From Alteromonadaceae bacterium 2753L.S.0a.02 (GTDB lineage Bacteria > Pseudomonadota > Gammaproteobacteria > Pseudomonadales > Cellvibrionaceae): a DNA stretch of 64,000 nt. The notes under the pieces were generated by a model, which searched no databases, was not told the origin of the DNA, and saw nothing but the letters and a program-made list of their open reading frames with translations. Of the stretch, positions 27,895 to 37,351 are shown in pieces. The DNA lies in assembly GCA_007827375.1 (NCBI GenBank), contig VISH01000002.1:1761001-1825000 (forward strand). Reading direction: 5' to 3'. The translations under genes and the position numbers were made by a program. The stretch's first letter is position 1. Each line of letters starts with the position of its first letter.

Positions 27895-29025
27895 GTGACG
27901 GATTCAGATTCAACATCCAACGGTATCAACAGCCAAGAGCGCGATGAACTCGCCGCCTTGCGAGATAAAATCGACGCAATTGATGAGAAAATCGGCGACC
28001 TGATCAGCGAGCGCGCCCGCAGTGCGCAGCAGGTCGCCCAGATCAAGAAAAAATATTCCGATCGTGAAGACCCCTCGTTTTACCGCCCCGAACGAGAGGC
28101 ACAGGTTTTACGTCGTGCTATGGAGCGTAATCAGGGGCCGCTCGATAACGAAGAGTTTGCGCGCTTGTTTCGCGAGATCATGTCAGCCTGTCTGGCGCTG
28201 GAAGCGCCGGTTAAAGTGGCTTATTTGGGGCCGGAAGGGACTTTCACACAACAGGCAGCCATCAAACATTTCGGCCACTCCGCAAAAACCATTTCGCTTG
28301 CGGCTATTGATGAAGTGTTTCGTGAAGTGGCTTCGGGTGCAGCGCATTTTGGTGTTGTGCCAGTCGAAAATTCCACGGAAGGTATTGTCACCCACACACT
28401 CGACAATTTTCTCGGTAGCAGCGTTAAAATTTGCGGTGAAGTGGTGTTGCGAATTCACCATAACTTTTTAGTGAGCGACGTTACCCGCACTGAAAGTATT
28501 ACACGTATTTATTCTCACGCGCAGTCGTTGTCGCAGTGCCGAAAATGGCTGGATGCCCATTATCCCCGTGCCGAACGGGTGGCGGTGAGCAGTAATTCCG
28601 AAGCGGCCAAGCGTTTAAAAGGTGAATGGAACGCTGCGGCTATTGCCGGCAAAATGGCGGCAGAACTTTACGGCTTAACGATTCTCGATGAGAGTATCGA
28701 AGATCAACCCGATAATTCCACGCGCTTTTTAATTATTGGTTCCGATGAAGTTGCTCCCAGCGGTGACGATAAAACCTCGGTGGTGGTCTCCACCCGCAAC
28801 GAACCGGGTGCGCTGCACGATCTGTTAGATCCGTTTCACCGTTTCGGTATTGATCTCACTCGCGTCGAAACCCGACCATCGCCAACGGGTACGTGGAATT
28901 ACGTATTTTTTATTGATTTTACCGGGCACATCAGTCACCCGGATATCCAAAATGCCTTGCAGGAAGTTTCGCAACGTGTTTCTGAATTGAAAATTCTCGG
29001 TTCCTACCCCAAGGGAGTTTTGTAA
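27895..29025 (+). CDS. pheA: PheA, bifunctional chorismate mutase/prephenate dehydratase
   Basis: 376 residues. Chorismate mutase domain (about 17-105: LRDKIDAIDEKIGDLISERA, then FYRPEREAQVL), prephenate dehydratase (about 110-285, with VPVENSTEGIVTHTL), and C-terminal ACT domain with RNEPGALHDLL and ETRPS for phenylalanine feedback. GTG start at 27895. It commits chorismate to phenylalanine. serC, expected upstream, and hisC, expected downstream, are both missing here. Confidence 0.96.
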   Translation: MTDSDSTSNGINSQERDELAALRDKIDAIDEKIGDLISERARSAQQVAQIKKKYSDREDPSFYRPEREAQVLRRAMERNQGPLDNEEFARLFREIMSACLALEAPVKVAYLGPEGTFTQQAAIKHFGHSAKTISLAAIDEVFREVASGAAHFGVVPVENSTEGIVTHTLDNFLGSSVKICGEVVLRIHHNFLVSDVTRTESITRIYSHAQSLSQCRKWLDAHYPRAERVAVSSNSEAAKRLKGEWNAAAIAGKMAAELYGLTILDESIEDQPDNSTRFLIIGSDEVAPSGDDKTSVVVSTRNEPGALHDLLDPFHRFGIDLTRVETRPSPTGTWNYVFFIDFTGHISHPDIQNALQEVSQRVSELKILGSYPKGVL

Positions 29026-29115
29026 CCCGGTTCTCTGCGTTTTTTAATTTTAAGAACCTTGCAACTCGCGAGGCGGTGCATTAACGCGCGTAACTTATAA
29101 CGCCGGATATTTACT

Positions 29116-31344
29116 ATGGCAGAGCTAAATAAAGTCGTTATTATCGGTTTGGGTTTGATCGGTGGCAGCCTTGCTGCAGCACTGCAAAAGCGTAATGCCT
29201 GTAAAGAAATTATCGGCGTGGCGCGGCGTCAGGATACTTGCGACAGCGCTTTGAATATGGGCATTGTGCATCGCGCAGTCACGAGCGTTGCCGCAATCGC
29301 CAACGAGTTAGTGCCCGGTGATATTATTTTTGTGGCCGTGCCCACACTAACGGTAAAGCGTATTTTCAGCGAATTAAAAGACTGCCTAGCCCCTGGGGTG
29401 ATCATTACCGATGGCGCCAGCGTAAAAGGCAGTGTACAGCGGGATGCGCTGGAGGTGTTTGGTGAGTATCCCGCGAGTTTGGTGCTGGGGCATCCAATTG
29501 CCGGCTCCGAAAAAAGTGGCGTCGAAGCAGCAAACCCCGATCTCTACATCGACCATCGCGTGATATTAACGCCACTTCCTGAAAATGATACTGCCGCAGT
29601 AAATCGCGTCGCCGAAATGTGGCTGTCTGTAGGTGCAGAAGTGCTACAAATGCCTGTTCAAGAGCACGATTTGGTATTGGGGGCGACCAGTCATCTACCT
29701 CATGTGATCGCCTTTTCGCTGGTCGATACCCTTGCCCACGATAGTCAAAATGAAAACATCTTTCGTTATGCTGCTGGCGGCTTCAGAGATTTCACGCGCA
29801 TCGCTTCCAGCGACGCGATTATGTGGCGCGACATTATGCTGGCTAATCAAACCAGCGTCTTGGAGGCCATTGATTTGTTTAGCAACAATCTTTCGCGATT
29901 GCGCGATATGATCGCCAATCAGGATGCGGTTGCTATGACCGGTGTTTTCACACGAGCTAAATCGGCTCGAGATCGTTTTACCAACATGCTTGAACACAAA
30001 GCTTACTTAAGAAATATGCAAAATTCAGAACAAAAAAATGTCATTTATAAAGTGACTCCCGGCGGAATTGTAACGGGTAATATTCGTGTCCCGGGTGATA
30101 AATCCATTTCGCATCGCTCCATTATGCTGGGATCGCTCGCAGAAGGGGTTACACATATCGAAGGTTTTCTTGAAGGTGAAGACGCACTCGCCACCCTTCA
30201 GGCATTTCGTGATATGGGTGTGGTTATTGAAGGCCCTGATAGCGGAGCGGTAACTGTTTATGGCGTTGGCCTACATGGTTTGCAAAAGCCTTCCGGCTCG
30301 TTATATGTCGGTAATTCCGGCACTTCTATGCGTTTGCTCTCAGGCATTCTGGCGGGGCAGCAATTTGATAGCGAGCTTACCGGAGATGTGTCTTTAAGTA
30401 AGCGGCCCATGAATCGCGTTGCTAATCCGTTACGTGAAATGGGTGCGCAAGTGAGTACCGGCGAAGATGGCAAACCGCCGGTGAAACTGCACGGCACTGC
30501 GCCACTAAAAGGGATTGACTATCAAATGCCGATGGCCAGTGCCCAGGTAAAATCCTGTGTGCTATTAGCTGGTTTATATGCCGAGGGAGAAACTCGCGTA
30601 ACAGAGCCGGCGCCAACGCGTGATCACACCGAGCGCATGCTGCGTGGATTTGGTTACGATGTTAAGCGTGAGGGGAGCACCATTTCTCTTGCATCAGGCG
30701 GCAAACTTAGCGCCGCTGATATCGATATTCCCGCAGATATATCATCAGCGACATTTTTCATGGTGGCCGCAGCCATTGCTCCTGGCTCTGATATTACCCT
30801 GACCCATGTGGGAATTAACCCAACGCGTATTGGGGTTGTTAATATTTTAAAATTGATGGGGTCCAATATCAGCCTCGAAAACGAGCGTGAAGTGGGTGGT
30901 GAGCCAGTCGCGGATATCCGGGTGCAATACGCAGCACTTAAAGGTATCAGCATTCCTGAGGATCAAGTACCACTGGCGATCGACGAATTCCCGGCACTGC
31001 TAGTGGCTGCTGCCTGCGCCGAGGGTGAAACCATTCTCACGGGCGCCGAAGAATTGCGCGTGAAAGAAACCGACCGTATTCAGGCAATGGCCGATGGTTT
31101 GCAAGCACTGGGTATTGAGTGTCACCCCACACCTGATGGCATCCGAGTGGTTGGCGGTCAGTTAACTGGCGGCTATGTGGAAAGCCACCACGACCACCGT
31201 ATCGCCATGTCTTTCACCGTTGCCGCACTGCGTGCGAGCGGGGAAATTACGGTCAACAACTGCGCTAATGTTGCCACCTCGTTTCCGAATTTCGTGAGTC
31301 TTGCAAAGTCTGTGGGTATAAGCTTAGAAGTAAATTATTCTTAA
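29116..31344 (+). CDS. tyrA-aroA: TyrA-AroA fusion: prephenate dehydrogenase and EPSP synthase
   Basis: 742 residues. The first ~295 are prephenate dehydrogenase (GLGLIGGSLA at 11-20; GHPIAGSEKSGV; TSHLPHVIAF). From about 305 it is 3-phosphoshikimate 1-carboxyvinyltransferase (VPGDKSISHRS; NSGTSMRLLSG; RDHTERMLR; DEFPALLVAA; KETDRI; DHRIAMSF). This fusion is characteristic of Pseudomonas and related orders. It combines the last common shikimate step with the tyrosine branch. Confidence 0.96.
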   Translation: MAELNKVVIIGLGLIGGSLAAALQKRNACKEIIGVARRQDTCDSALNMGIVHRAVTSVAAIANELVPGDIIFVAVPTLTVKRIFSELKDCLAPGVIITDGASVKGSVQRDALEVFGEYPASLVLGHPIAGSEKSGVEAANPDLYIDHRVILTPLPENDTAAVNRVAEMWLSVGAEVLQMPVQEHDLVLGATSHLPHVIAFSLVDTLAHDSQNENIFRYAAGGFRDFTRIASSDAIMWRDIMLANQTSVLEAIDLFSNNLSRLRDMIANQDAVAMTGVFTRAKSARDRFTNMLEHKAYLRNMQNSEQKNVIYKVTPGGIVTGNIRVPGDKSISHRSIMLGSLAEGVTHIEGFLEGEDALATLQAFRDMGVVIEGPDSGAVTVYGVGLHGLQKPSGSLYVGNSGTSMRLLSGILAGQQFDSELTGDVSLSKRPMNRVANPLREMGAQVSTGEDGKPPVKLHGTAPLKGIDYQMPMASAQVKSCVLLAGLYAEGETRVTEPAPTRDHTERMLRGFGYDVKREGSTISLASGGKLSAADIDIPADISSATFFMVAAAIAPGSDITLTHVGINPTRIGVVNILKLMGSNISLENEREVGGEPVADIRVQYAALKGISIPEDQVPLAIDEFPALLVAAACAEGETILTGAEELRVKETDRIQAMADGLQALGIECHPTPDGIRVVGGQLTGGYVESHHDHRIAMSFTVAALRASGEITVNNCANVATSFPNFVSLAKSVGISLEVNYS

Positions 31345-31368
31345 TTACTCATTTGAAATCATTATAAT
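31341..31368 (+). promoter_or_regulatory. Possible cysD promoter
   Basis: TATAAT at 31363-31368 with a poor -35 (TTAATT, 31341-31346) 16 bp upstream, overlapping the aroA stop. The transcript would have a leader of about 55 nt before cysD. Only the -10 box is convincing. Confidence 0.35.
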
Positions 31369-31429
31369 CACGCCACTGGTAATACCCATTCGGTGATATC
31401 AATCACGCACATTTACGGACGATTTACAC

Positions 31430-32341
31430 ATGTCTAACCAGTACCATATGACGCACCTCAAGCAGTTGGAGGCGGAAAGCATCCACATTATTCGTGAAGT
31501 GGCTGCCGAATTTGATAACCCGGTGATGCTCTATTCCATCGGCAAAGATTCCGCAGTCATGATGCATCTCGCGATGAAAGCCTTCGCCCCCGGCAAACCG
31601 CCGTTTCCCCTGATGCATGTCGACACCACCTGGAAATTCAAAGAAATGATTCAGTTCCGCGAACAGCGTATCAAAGAGCTGGGTTGGGATTTAATCGTAC
31701 ACATTAATCAGGAAGGTGTCGAAATGGGTGTCGGCCCGTTCACCCACGGCAGCGCCAAACACACCGATATTATGAAAACCCAGGCGCTAAAACAGGGGCT
31801 GGATAAATACGGTTTCGATGCCGCTTTCGGTGGAGCAAGACGCGACGAAGAAAAATCCCGAGCTAAAGAACGCGTATATTCCTTTCGCGATAAAAATCAC
31901 CGCTGGGACCCTAAAAACCAGCGACCCGAATTGTGGAACCTCTACAACGGCAAAGTGGATAAGGGCGAGAGTATCCGCGTTTTTCCACTTTCCAACTGGA
32001 CCGAGCTCGATATTTGGCAATACATCCACCTGGAAAGTATTCCCATTGTTCCCCTGTATTTTGCCGCAAAACGTCCCGTGGTTGAAAAAGACGGTGTACT
32101 CATCATGGTCGACGATGAACGTATGCCCATCGAAGAGGGTGACGTGATCGAGCAAAAAATGGTGCGCTTCCGCACCCTTGGCTGCTACCCGCTGACCGGC
32201 GCCGTAGAATCCACCGCGACCACGCTGCCTGAAATTATTCAGGAAATGCTGCTGACCAAAACCTCCGAACGCCAAGGCCGTGTTATCGACCACGATTCTG
32301 CGGGTTCGATGGAGAAGAAAAAGCAGGAGGGGTATTTTTAA
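31430..32341 (+). CDS. cysD: CysD, sulfate adenylyltransferase subunit 2
   Basis: 303 residues, the normal length. PP-loop-like SIGKDSAVMMHLAMKAF near residue 38, FGGARRDEEKSRAKER, and a C-terminus LTKTSERQGRVIDHDSAGSMEKKKQEGYF (residues ~270-303) nearly the same as E. coli CysD. With CysN it makes adenosine 5'-phosphosulfate from ATP and sulfate. Normally cysN follows within a few bases; here 528 bp of hairpin repeat separate them. Confidence 0.97.
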   Translation: MSNQYHMTHLKQLEAESIHIIREVAAEFDNPVMLYSIGKDSAVMMHLAMKAFAPGKPPFPLMHVDTTWKFKEMIQFREQRIKELGWDLIVHINQEGVEMGVGPFTHGSAKHTDIMKTQALKQGLDKYGFDAAFGGARRDEEKSRAKERVYSFRDKNHRWDPKNQRPELWNLYNGKVDKGESIRVFPLSNWTELDIWQYIHLESIPIVPLYFAAKRPVVEKDGVLIMVDDERMPIEEGDVIEQKMVRFRTLGCYPLTGAVESTATTLPEIIQEMLLTKTSERQGRVIDHDSAGSMEKKKQEGYF

Positions 32342-32843
32342 CCCGCGCTTTCGCGCGGGTGGTTCCTGGGAACGTGGCTTGCAGCCACTACTGGGAACAG
32401 TCGCTTCGCGACTTTCTGGGAACGCAGCGTTGCTGCTTCTGGGGAGGGCGAGGGGAAATTTTTTGTAGGGTTTAGCGTCTTTTTTGAGACGACGGAGCCG
32501 AAAAGTATTAGCGTTTTTTAATCTGTGCTTTTGCACGGGTGGTTTCTGGGAACGCAGCTTTGCTGCTTCTGGGGAAGGGCGGGGTGAGAAAACTTTGTTG
32601 GGTACAGGTTTTTTTTTGAGACGACAAAGCTGAAAAGTATTAGTGTTTTTTAATCCGCGCTTTCGCGCGGGAAGTTGAACAGAGATCGGTTGGTTTTACT
32701 TATAGGAATGGAGTTTTGCGATTGTCTGGGTTTATAGCTATTCGCTAGTCCTAGAAGTGAGCAAAGCGAACGTGCCCAGTAGCGCAGCGTTCCTAGAAGG
32801 CCGTAGGCCGTTCCCAGTAGCCGCCGCTTTGCGGCGGCGCTCC
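32342..32843 (+). repeat. Hairpin-array element A (between cysD and cysN)
   Basis: Begins on the base after the cysD stop with a 7-bp GC hairpin (32342-32359). The left half carries linkers of the form TTCTGGGAACG between small hairpins (GTGGCTTGCAGCCAC, GTCGCTTCGCGAC, GCAGCGTTGCTGC). The middle holds a diverged tandem duplication of about 132 bp (compare AAAAGTATTAG at 32501 and 32633). The right half, from about 32750, has the opposite linker (GTTCCTAGAAG, GTTCCCAGTAG) with GGCCGTAGGCC and CCGCCGCTTTGCGGCGG. No protein-coding signal is evident in any frame. Confidence 0.85.
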
Positions 32844-32866
32844 AAAAATTTTCGGAGAAAATTTTT
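32844..32866 (+). promoter_or_regulatory. AT hairpin presenting the cysN ribosome site
   Basis: A perfect 9-bp A/T stem (32844-32852 with 32858-32866) has CGGAG as its 5-nt loop, 3-4 nt before the cysN ATG. GGAG is the only ribosome-binding candidate for cysN, so the hairpin could tune its translation. The role is inferred. Confidence 0.45.
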
Positions 32867-32869
32867 AAT

Positions 32870-34273
32870 ATGTCCCACCAATCAGAATTAATTGAAACCG
32901 ATATCGATGCCTACCTGGCACAACACGAGCGTAAAGAATTATTGCGCTTTTTAACCTGTGGTAGTGTCGACGACGGTAAATCGACTTTAATCGGACGCTT
33001 GCTGCACGATTCCAAAATGATTTATGAAGATCAATTGGCAGCGGTTGCTTCAGATTCCAGCAAGCATGGCACTACCGGCGAGAAGCTGGATTTAGCCTTA
33101 TTGGTGGATGGTCTTCAAGCTGAGCGGGAGCAGGGCATTACCATTGATGTTGCCTACCGTTATTTCTCCACCGCCAAGCGTAAATTTATTATTGCCGATA
33201 CCCCTGGGCATGAACAATACACCCGAAATATGGCCACCGGCGCATCTACCTGTGACCTCGCGGTAATTCTTATTGATGCGCGTTATGGTGTACAAACCCA
33301 AACGCGTCGCCACTCCTATATCGCGTCGCTTTTGGGTATTAAGCATGTGGTAGTTGCGATCAATAAAATGGATTTGGTGGAGTTCAGCGAAGAGCGTTTC
33401 GAAGAAATTAAAAAAGCCTATTTGGAGCTTTCCAAATCGTTAAACGAAACCGAATTGTATTTTGTACCTATGTCGGCATTGGACGGCGATAATGTTGTAA
33501 ATATAAGCGAGCGTTCGCCTTGGTACAAAGGGCAATCATTAATGCAAATATTGGAAACTGTGGAAATTGCTTCTGATAAAAACTTTGATGATTTTCGTTT
33601 TCCTGTGCAATTTGTAAATCGCCCCAATTTAAATTTCCGGGGATTTTGCGGCACCGTCGCATCCGGTGTGGTTAAAGTGGGCGATGAAATAAAAGTATTG
33701 CCTTCAGGCAAAACCAGCAAAATAAAATCCATTGTTACCTATGAGCGTGAACTGGAAGAAGCCTTCAATGGTCAGGCCGTGACGCTCACACTGCAAGATG
33801 AAATTGACATCAGCCGTGGCGATATGATTGTCCACGCGGCCAGCGAACAAACATTCTCAAATCGCATGCGCGGTCATTTGGTTTGGATGTCTGAAACTGA
33901 AATGAAACCCGGCAAACAATATTTGTTTAAATTTGCCAGTAAGGTGACCCCGGGTGTGGTGTCGGATATTGAGTATCGTGTCGATGTAAACACCTTCGAA
34001 AAATCCGAAGTTGAAAACATGCAGCTCAATGATATCGCTGTTGTGGATGTGCAGTTGGAACAACAAGTGGTGATCGACCCCTACCAACAAAACCGCGCCA
34101 CAGGCGCGTTTATCATCATTGACCGTCTCAGCAACATTACCGTAGGCGCCGGCATGATTATCGAACCCCTAACTGCGGCTGCGGTAACTACCGGCGAGTA
34201 TTCCGAATTCGAACTGGAACTTAACGCGTTGATTCGTAAGCACTTTCCGCATTGGGAGGTCAAGGAGCTTTGA
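32870..34273 (+). CDS. cysN: CysN, sulfate adenylyltransferase GTPase subunit
   Basis: 467 residues, translation-factor-type GTPase: CGSVDDGKSTLIGRLLHDSK (P-loop), DTPGHEQYTRNMATGAS and NKMDLV, then two beta-barrel domains. It matches CysN alone; there is no C-terminal APS kinase (CysC) fusion. GTP hydrolysis drives APS formation by CysD. It is flanked on both sides by hairpin-array elements. Confidence 0.96.
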   Translation: MSHQSELIETDIDAYLAQHERKELLRFLTCGSVDDGKSTLIGRLLHDSKMIYEDQLAAVASDSSKHGTTGEKLDLALLVDGLQAEREQGITIDVAYRYFSTAKRKFIIADTPGHEQYTRNMATGASTCDLAVILIDARYGVQTQTRRHSYIASLLGIKHVVVAINKMDLVEFSEERFEEIKKAYLELSKSLNETELYFVPMSALDGDNVVNISERSPWYKGQSLMQILETVEIASDKNFDDFRFPVQFVNRPNLNFRGFCGTVASGVVKVGDEIKVLPSGKTSKIKSIVTYERELEEAFNGQAVTLTLQDEIDISRGDMIVHAASEQTFSNRMRGHLVWMSETEMKPGKQYLFKFASKVTPGVVSDIEYRVDVNTFEKSEVENMQLNDIAVVDVQLEQQVVIDPYQQNRATGAFIIIDRLSNITVGAGMIIEPLTAAAVTTGEYSEFELELNALIRKHFPHWEVKEL

Positions 34274-34287
34274 ACGCGCATTGAGCT

Positions 34288-35010
34288 GGGGCTCACTGCT
34301 GGGAACGTTCGCGGGGCTCACTGCTGGGAACGTTCGCGGGGCTTACTTCTGGGAACGCTCGCAAGCTCCCTTCTAGGAAAGTTCGCGGGTGCTCACTTCT
34401 GGGGTAGGGCAAGCGAAGCAAAGCCCCATATTTTCCCCAGAAGGCCGCAGGCCGTTCCCAGAAGCGGCATCTGCCGCGTTCCTGCCAGCCATCTCCGATG
34501 GCGCCCTAGCAGGTCCTTCAGGGCCGTTCCACATTCGCCTATGGCGTTTTTACGCGCTTTGCGCGTGGTGACTAGGTTTCTAGGAACGCTCGCAAGCTCC
34601 CTTCTAGGAAAGTTCGCGGGTGCTCACTTCTGGGGGTAGGGCAAGCGAAGCAAAGCCCCATATTTTCCCCAGAAGCCCGCAGGCCGTTCCCAGAAGCGGC
34701 ATCTGCCGCGTTCCTGTCAGCCATCTCCGATGGCGTCCTAGCAGGCCCTTCAGGGCCGTTCCACATTCGCCTATGGCGTTTTTACGCGCTTTGCGCGTGG
34801 TGACTAGGTTTCTAGGAACGCTCGCAAGCTCCCTTCTAGGAAAGTTCGCGGGTGCTCATTTCTGGGGTAGGGCAAGTGAAGCAAAGCTCCAATTTTTCCC
34901 CAGAAGGCCGCAGGCCGTTCCCAGAAGCGGCATCTGCCGCGTTCCTGTCAGCCATCTCCGACGGCGTCCTAGCAGGCCCTTCAGGGCCGTTCCACATTCG
35001 CCTATGGCGA
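34288..35010 (+). repeat. Hairpin-array element B: three tandem ~231-bp units (cysN to comEA)
   Basis: Opens with three 25-bp tandem units (34288, 34313, 34338). Three near-identical units of 231-232 bp then begin at about 34353, 34584 and 34816. Each has a left part with TTCTAGGAAAG/TTCTGGGG, a core containing AAGCGAAGCAAAGC, then a right part with CCCCAGAAG, GGCCGCAGGCC, CGTTCCCAGAAG, CGGCATCTGCCG, CCATCTCCGATGG and CGCCTATGGCG hairpins. Copies differ at few positions, so the duplication is recent. Long open frames across it arise only from the repeat. Confidence 0.9.
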
Positions 35011-35161
35011 ATGTCTCACACTATTGAGTGTAAATCTCCTACAAAAACTAATGTTTATTTCCCTCTGTTCTTAAAACAAATGTTTTATTAAAGTTCGTTA
35101 CGAGCATCTTGCTTGACTACTACTAAATCATCGACTACTCACCGACAGGGAGATCACAACA

Positions 35162-35521
35162 ATGAAAAATGGATTTATCTTTCAATCATTACGTTCAATT
35201 TTTGCTCGCGATTTATACACTTGCATGCTCGCCATTGCCATTGCGGGCTTGTTGGTTTTGTCGCCATTGAGTTATGCGGGGTCAAAGGAGAAGACCGCAG
35301 AACAAGCAAAGCCTGCCATGGTTGCCAGCAAAGTGAACATCAACAAAGCGAGCGCCGATACCATCGCCGAAGTGCTCAGCGGCATTGGAAAGAAAAAAGC
35401 TGAGGCAATTGTGGCTTACCGCAAAGTGCACGGTGATTTCAAATCGGTAGAAGACTTGCTGGCGGTAAAAGGCGTGGGTGAAGCAACTCTTGAAAAAAAT
35501 AAAGGCAAGATTGTGCTATAA
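35162..35521 (+). CDS. ComEA-like helix-hairpin-helix protein
   Basis: 119 residues. The N-terminus has an unusually long basic lead then a hydrophobic segment (about 22-40) ending LSYAG, a signal peptide. Residues 55-119 hold two helix-hairpin-helix motifs (VNINKASADTIAEVLSGIGKKKAEAIVAYR and DLLAVKGVGEATLEK), which bind DNA without sequence preference. ComEA-type proteins retain incoming DNA in the periplasm during transformation. Good GGGAG site before the ATG; a terminator follows. Confidence 0.85.
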   Translation: MKNGFIFQSLRSIFARDLYTCMLAIAIAGLLVLSPLSYAGSKEKTAEQAKPAMVASKVNINKASADTIAEVLSGIGKKKAEAIVAYRKVHGDFKSVEDLLAVKGVGEATLEKNKGKIVL

Positions 35522-35542
35522 GGCGAATCACATCGCTGTTTA

Positions 35543-35571
35543 AAAAAACCGCACCAAGTTGCGGTTTTTTT
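35543..35571 (+). terminator. Rho-independent terminator after comEA-like gene
   Basis: 11-bp stem (35543-35553 with 35560-35570), loop CCAAGT, with A-run before and T-run after, so it could work in both directions. It separates the comEA-like gene from pyrF. Confidence 0.87.
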
Positions 35572-35644
35572 GTGCCGTGAATTCAGGAGGGTATTAGAAC
35601 GCTGCTCGTTGTAAAATGGCCCCAGTAGCAAACAGGAGAAACTT

Positions 35645-36343
35645 ATGCCCGTTACCGGCCCGCGTCTTTTGGTCGCCATGGATTTTAATAATAAGGAAGA
35701 CTGCTTAAACCTTGCAAAACAACTCAACCCCGAAGATTGCCGCCTTAAAATTGGCAAAGAGTTATTTACCGCTGCAGGTCCAGCTGTGGTTGAAGCAGTA
35801 CAAAGTTTGGGATTTGAGGTTTTTCTGGATCTCAAATTTCACGATATACCCAATACGGTTGCCGGTGCCGTAAAATCCGCCGCAAACTTAGGCGTGTGGA
35901 TGGTGAACGTGCATGCCAGTGGCGGTAGGCGCATGATGGAAGCCGCTGCAGAGGCCCTGGTGCTTTTTAGTCATAAACCGCTTTTGATCGCGGTCACTGT
36001 GTTAACCAGCATGGATCAAAGCGATCTTGCCGAATTAGGCATTCAAGAACCTCCGGAAGCCGTTGTGCAGCGCTTTGCGGCACTTGCCAAAGCAGCCGGT
36101 ATGCAGGGTGTTGTGTGTTCTGCTGTTGAAGCCGCCCAAATGAAAACCTTGCACGGCAGTGAATTTGTTACTGTAACGCCCGGTATTCGACCGGCGAATG
36201 CCGAGGTGGGCGATCAACGTCGCGTGGTCACGCCCGAACTGGCTATTGCCAATGGTAGCGACTTTATTGTGGTCGGTCGCCCAATCATCCAGGCAGAAGA
36301 CCCTGCGGCGGCCTGTGCAGCCATAGCCGCCAGCATCAGGTAA
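35645..36343 (+). CDS. pyrF: PyrF, orotidine 5'-phosphate decarboxylase
   Basis: 232 residues. The catalytic Lys-Asp array is in FLDLKFHDIPNTVAGAV, with the phosphate-binding region VTPGIRPANAEVGDQRRVVTP and FIVVGRPIIQAEDP. It makes UMP from OMP. AGGAG lies before the ATG. cmk starts 6 bp after the stop, so both pyrimidine genes are probably one transcript; in relatives pyrF usually follows lapB. Confidence 0.96.
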   Translation: MPVTGPRLLVAMDFNNKEDCLNLAKQLNPEDCRLKIGKELFTAAGPAVVEAVQSLGFEVFLDLKFHDIPNTVAGAVKSAANLGVWMVNVHASGGRRMMEAAAEALVLFSHKPLLIAVTVLTSMDQSDLAELGIQEPPEAVVQRFAALAKAAGMQGVVCSAVEAAQMKTLHGSEFVTVTPGIRPANAEVGDQRRVVTPELAIANGSDFIVVGRPIIQAEDPAAACAAIAASIR

Positions 36344-36349
36344 TTATAT

Positions 36350-37027
36350 ATGAATGCACCCGTGATTACTGTAGACGGCCCCAGCGGCTCGGGCAAAGGC
36401 ACCATCTGCCGTCTGCTTGCTGAAAAAACCGGATTCAACTTATTGGATAGCGGCGCTATATACCGCTTGGCCGCACTGGCGTGTTTGCAAAGAAAGCTTG
36501 ATTGCGATAATGAGCCGCTGGTGGCGGAGGTGGCCGGTAACCTGGACATCCGCTTCGACATAAACGCTAACACAGTCGAGGCGCTGCTCGATGATAAAAT
36601 CGTAACGCGCGACATTCGTCGCGAGCAAGTTGGAATGGCGGCATCAAAAATTGCAGCCTACCCCAGCGTTCGTGCGGCTCTGTTGGAATGCCAGCAGGCA
36701 TTTCGGAAATTACCGGGTTTAGTGGCCGATGGTCGCGATATGGGTACTGTGGTTTTTCCCAACGCGCCGCTGAAAATATTTTTAACAGCCACGGCGCAAG
36801 AGCGCGCCAGCCGACGCATTAAGCAATTACAGGAAGCCGGCGAAACAGCTATCGACGAGCAAAAAATTCTTGCTGATATTATTGCGCGGGATGATCGTGA
36901 TATGAATCGCGCGACGGCACCACTGGCGCCAGCACCAGACGCCATAGAACTCGACAGTACCAGTCTGTCGATTAACGAAGTATTTGAAACGATTTTAAAG
37001 CAGGCACAACAGCGCCAGCTTTGCTAG
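36350..37027 (+). CDS. cmk: Cmk, cytidylate kinase
   Basis: 225 residues with P-loop DGPSGSGKGTICRLLAE (residues 7-23), LLDSGAIYRLAAL, VADGRDMGTVVFP and IIARDDRDMNRATAPL. It phosphorylates CMP and dCMP. In most gammaproteobacteria rpsA is the next gene; here lapA follows after 9 bp and rpsA lies 2.1 kb further on. Confidence 0.96.
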   Translation: MNAPVITVDGPSGSGKGTICRLLAEKTGFNLLDSGAIYRLAALACLQRKLDCDNEPLVAEVAGNLDIRFDINANTVEALLDDKIVTRDIRREQVGMAASKIAAYPSVRAALLECQQAFRKLPGLVADGRDMGTVVFPNAPLKIFLTATAQERASRRIKQLQEAGETAIDEQKILADIIARDDRDMNRATAPLAPAPDAIELDSTSLSINEVFETILKQAQQRQLC

Positions 37028-37036
37028 GGACATATT

Positions 37037-37342
37037 ATGATTAAGCGGCTATATCGTTGGATTCGGGGTCTGTTTTTGTTTGTCTGGCTGCTCGGCGTAC
37101 TGATTATCGGTGTCTGGATTGCCTGGGCCAATCAAGACTATATATCGGTTAACTTGTTCGCCATTGAATTACCGCGTTTTCCTGTGGGCGGGTATTTGTC
37201 GATTACATTTGCGTCTGGTGTTTTACTGGGGTGGTTTGGCACTTGGATATTAGCTCGTATAAAACTCTATTCCCGTAAACGGGAACTCAGTAAGGTTAAA
37301 AAAGAAGTTAACAAACTACGCACCGCACAACTCGATTCGTAA
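37037..37342 (+). CDS. lapA: LapA, DUF1049 membrane protein
   Basis: 101 residues with two membrane helices (about 10-32 and 45-68) and a basic, helical C-terminus (SRKRELSKVKKEVNKLRT). This is the LapA/YciS layout. LapA works with LapB in control of lipopolysaccharide synthesis through FtsH-mediated turnover of LpxC. lapB follows after 9 bp. Confidence 0.88.
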   Translation: MIKRLYRWIRGLFLFVWLLGVLIIGVWIAWANQDYISVNLFAIELPRFPVGGYLSITFASGVLLGWFGTWILARIKLYSRKRELSKVKKEVNKLRTAQLDS

Positions 37343-37351
37343 ATTCATTGT

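Noticed and set aside
34389..35091. Open reading frames of 60-135 codons within element B on both strands
   Set aside because: They have no ribosome sites, repeat with the 231-bp unit, and encode only the translated linker; they are products of the repeat.
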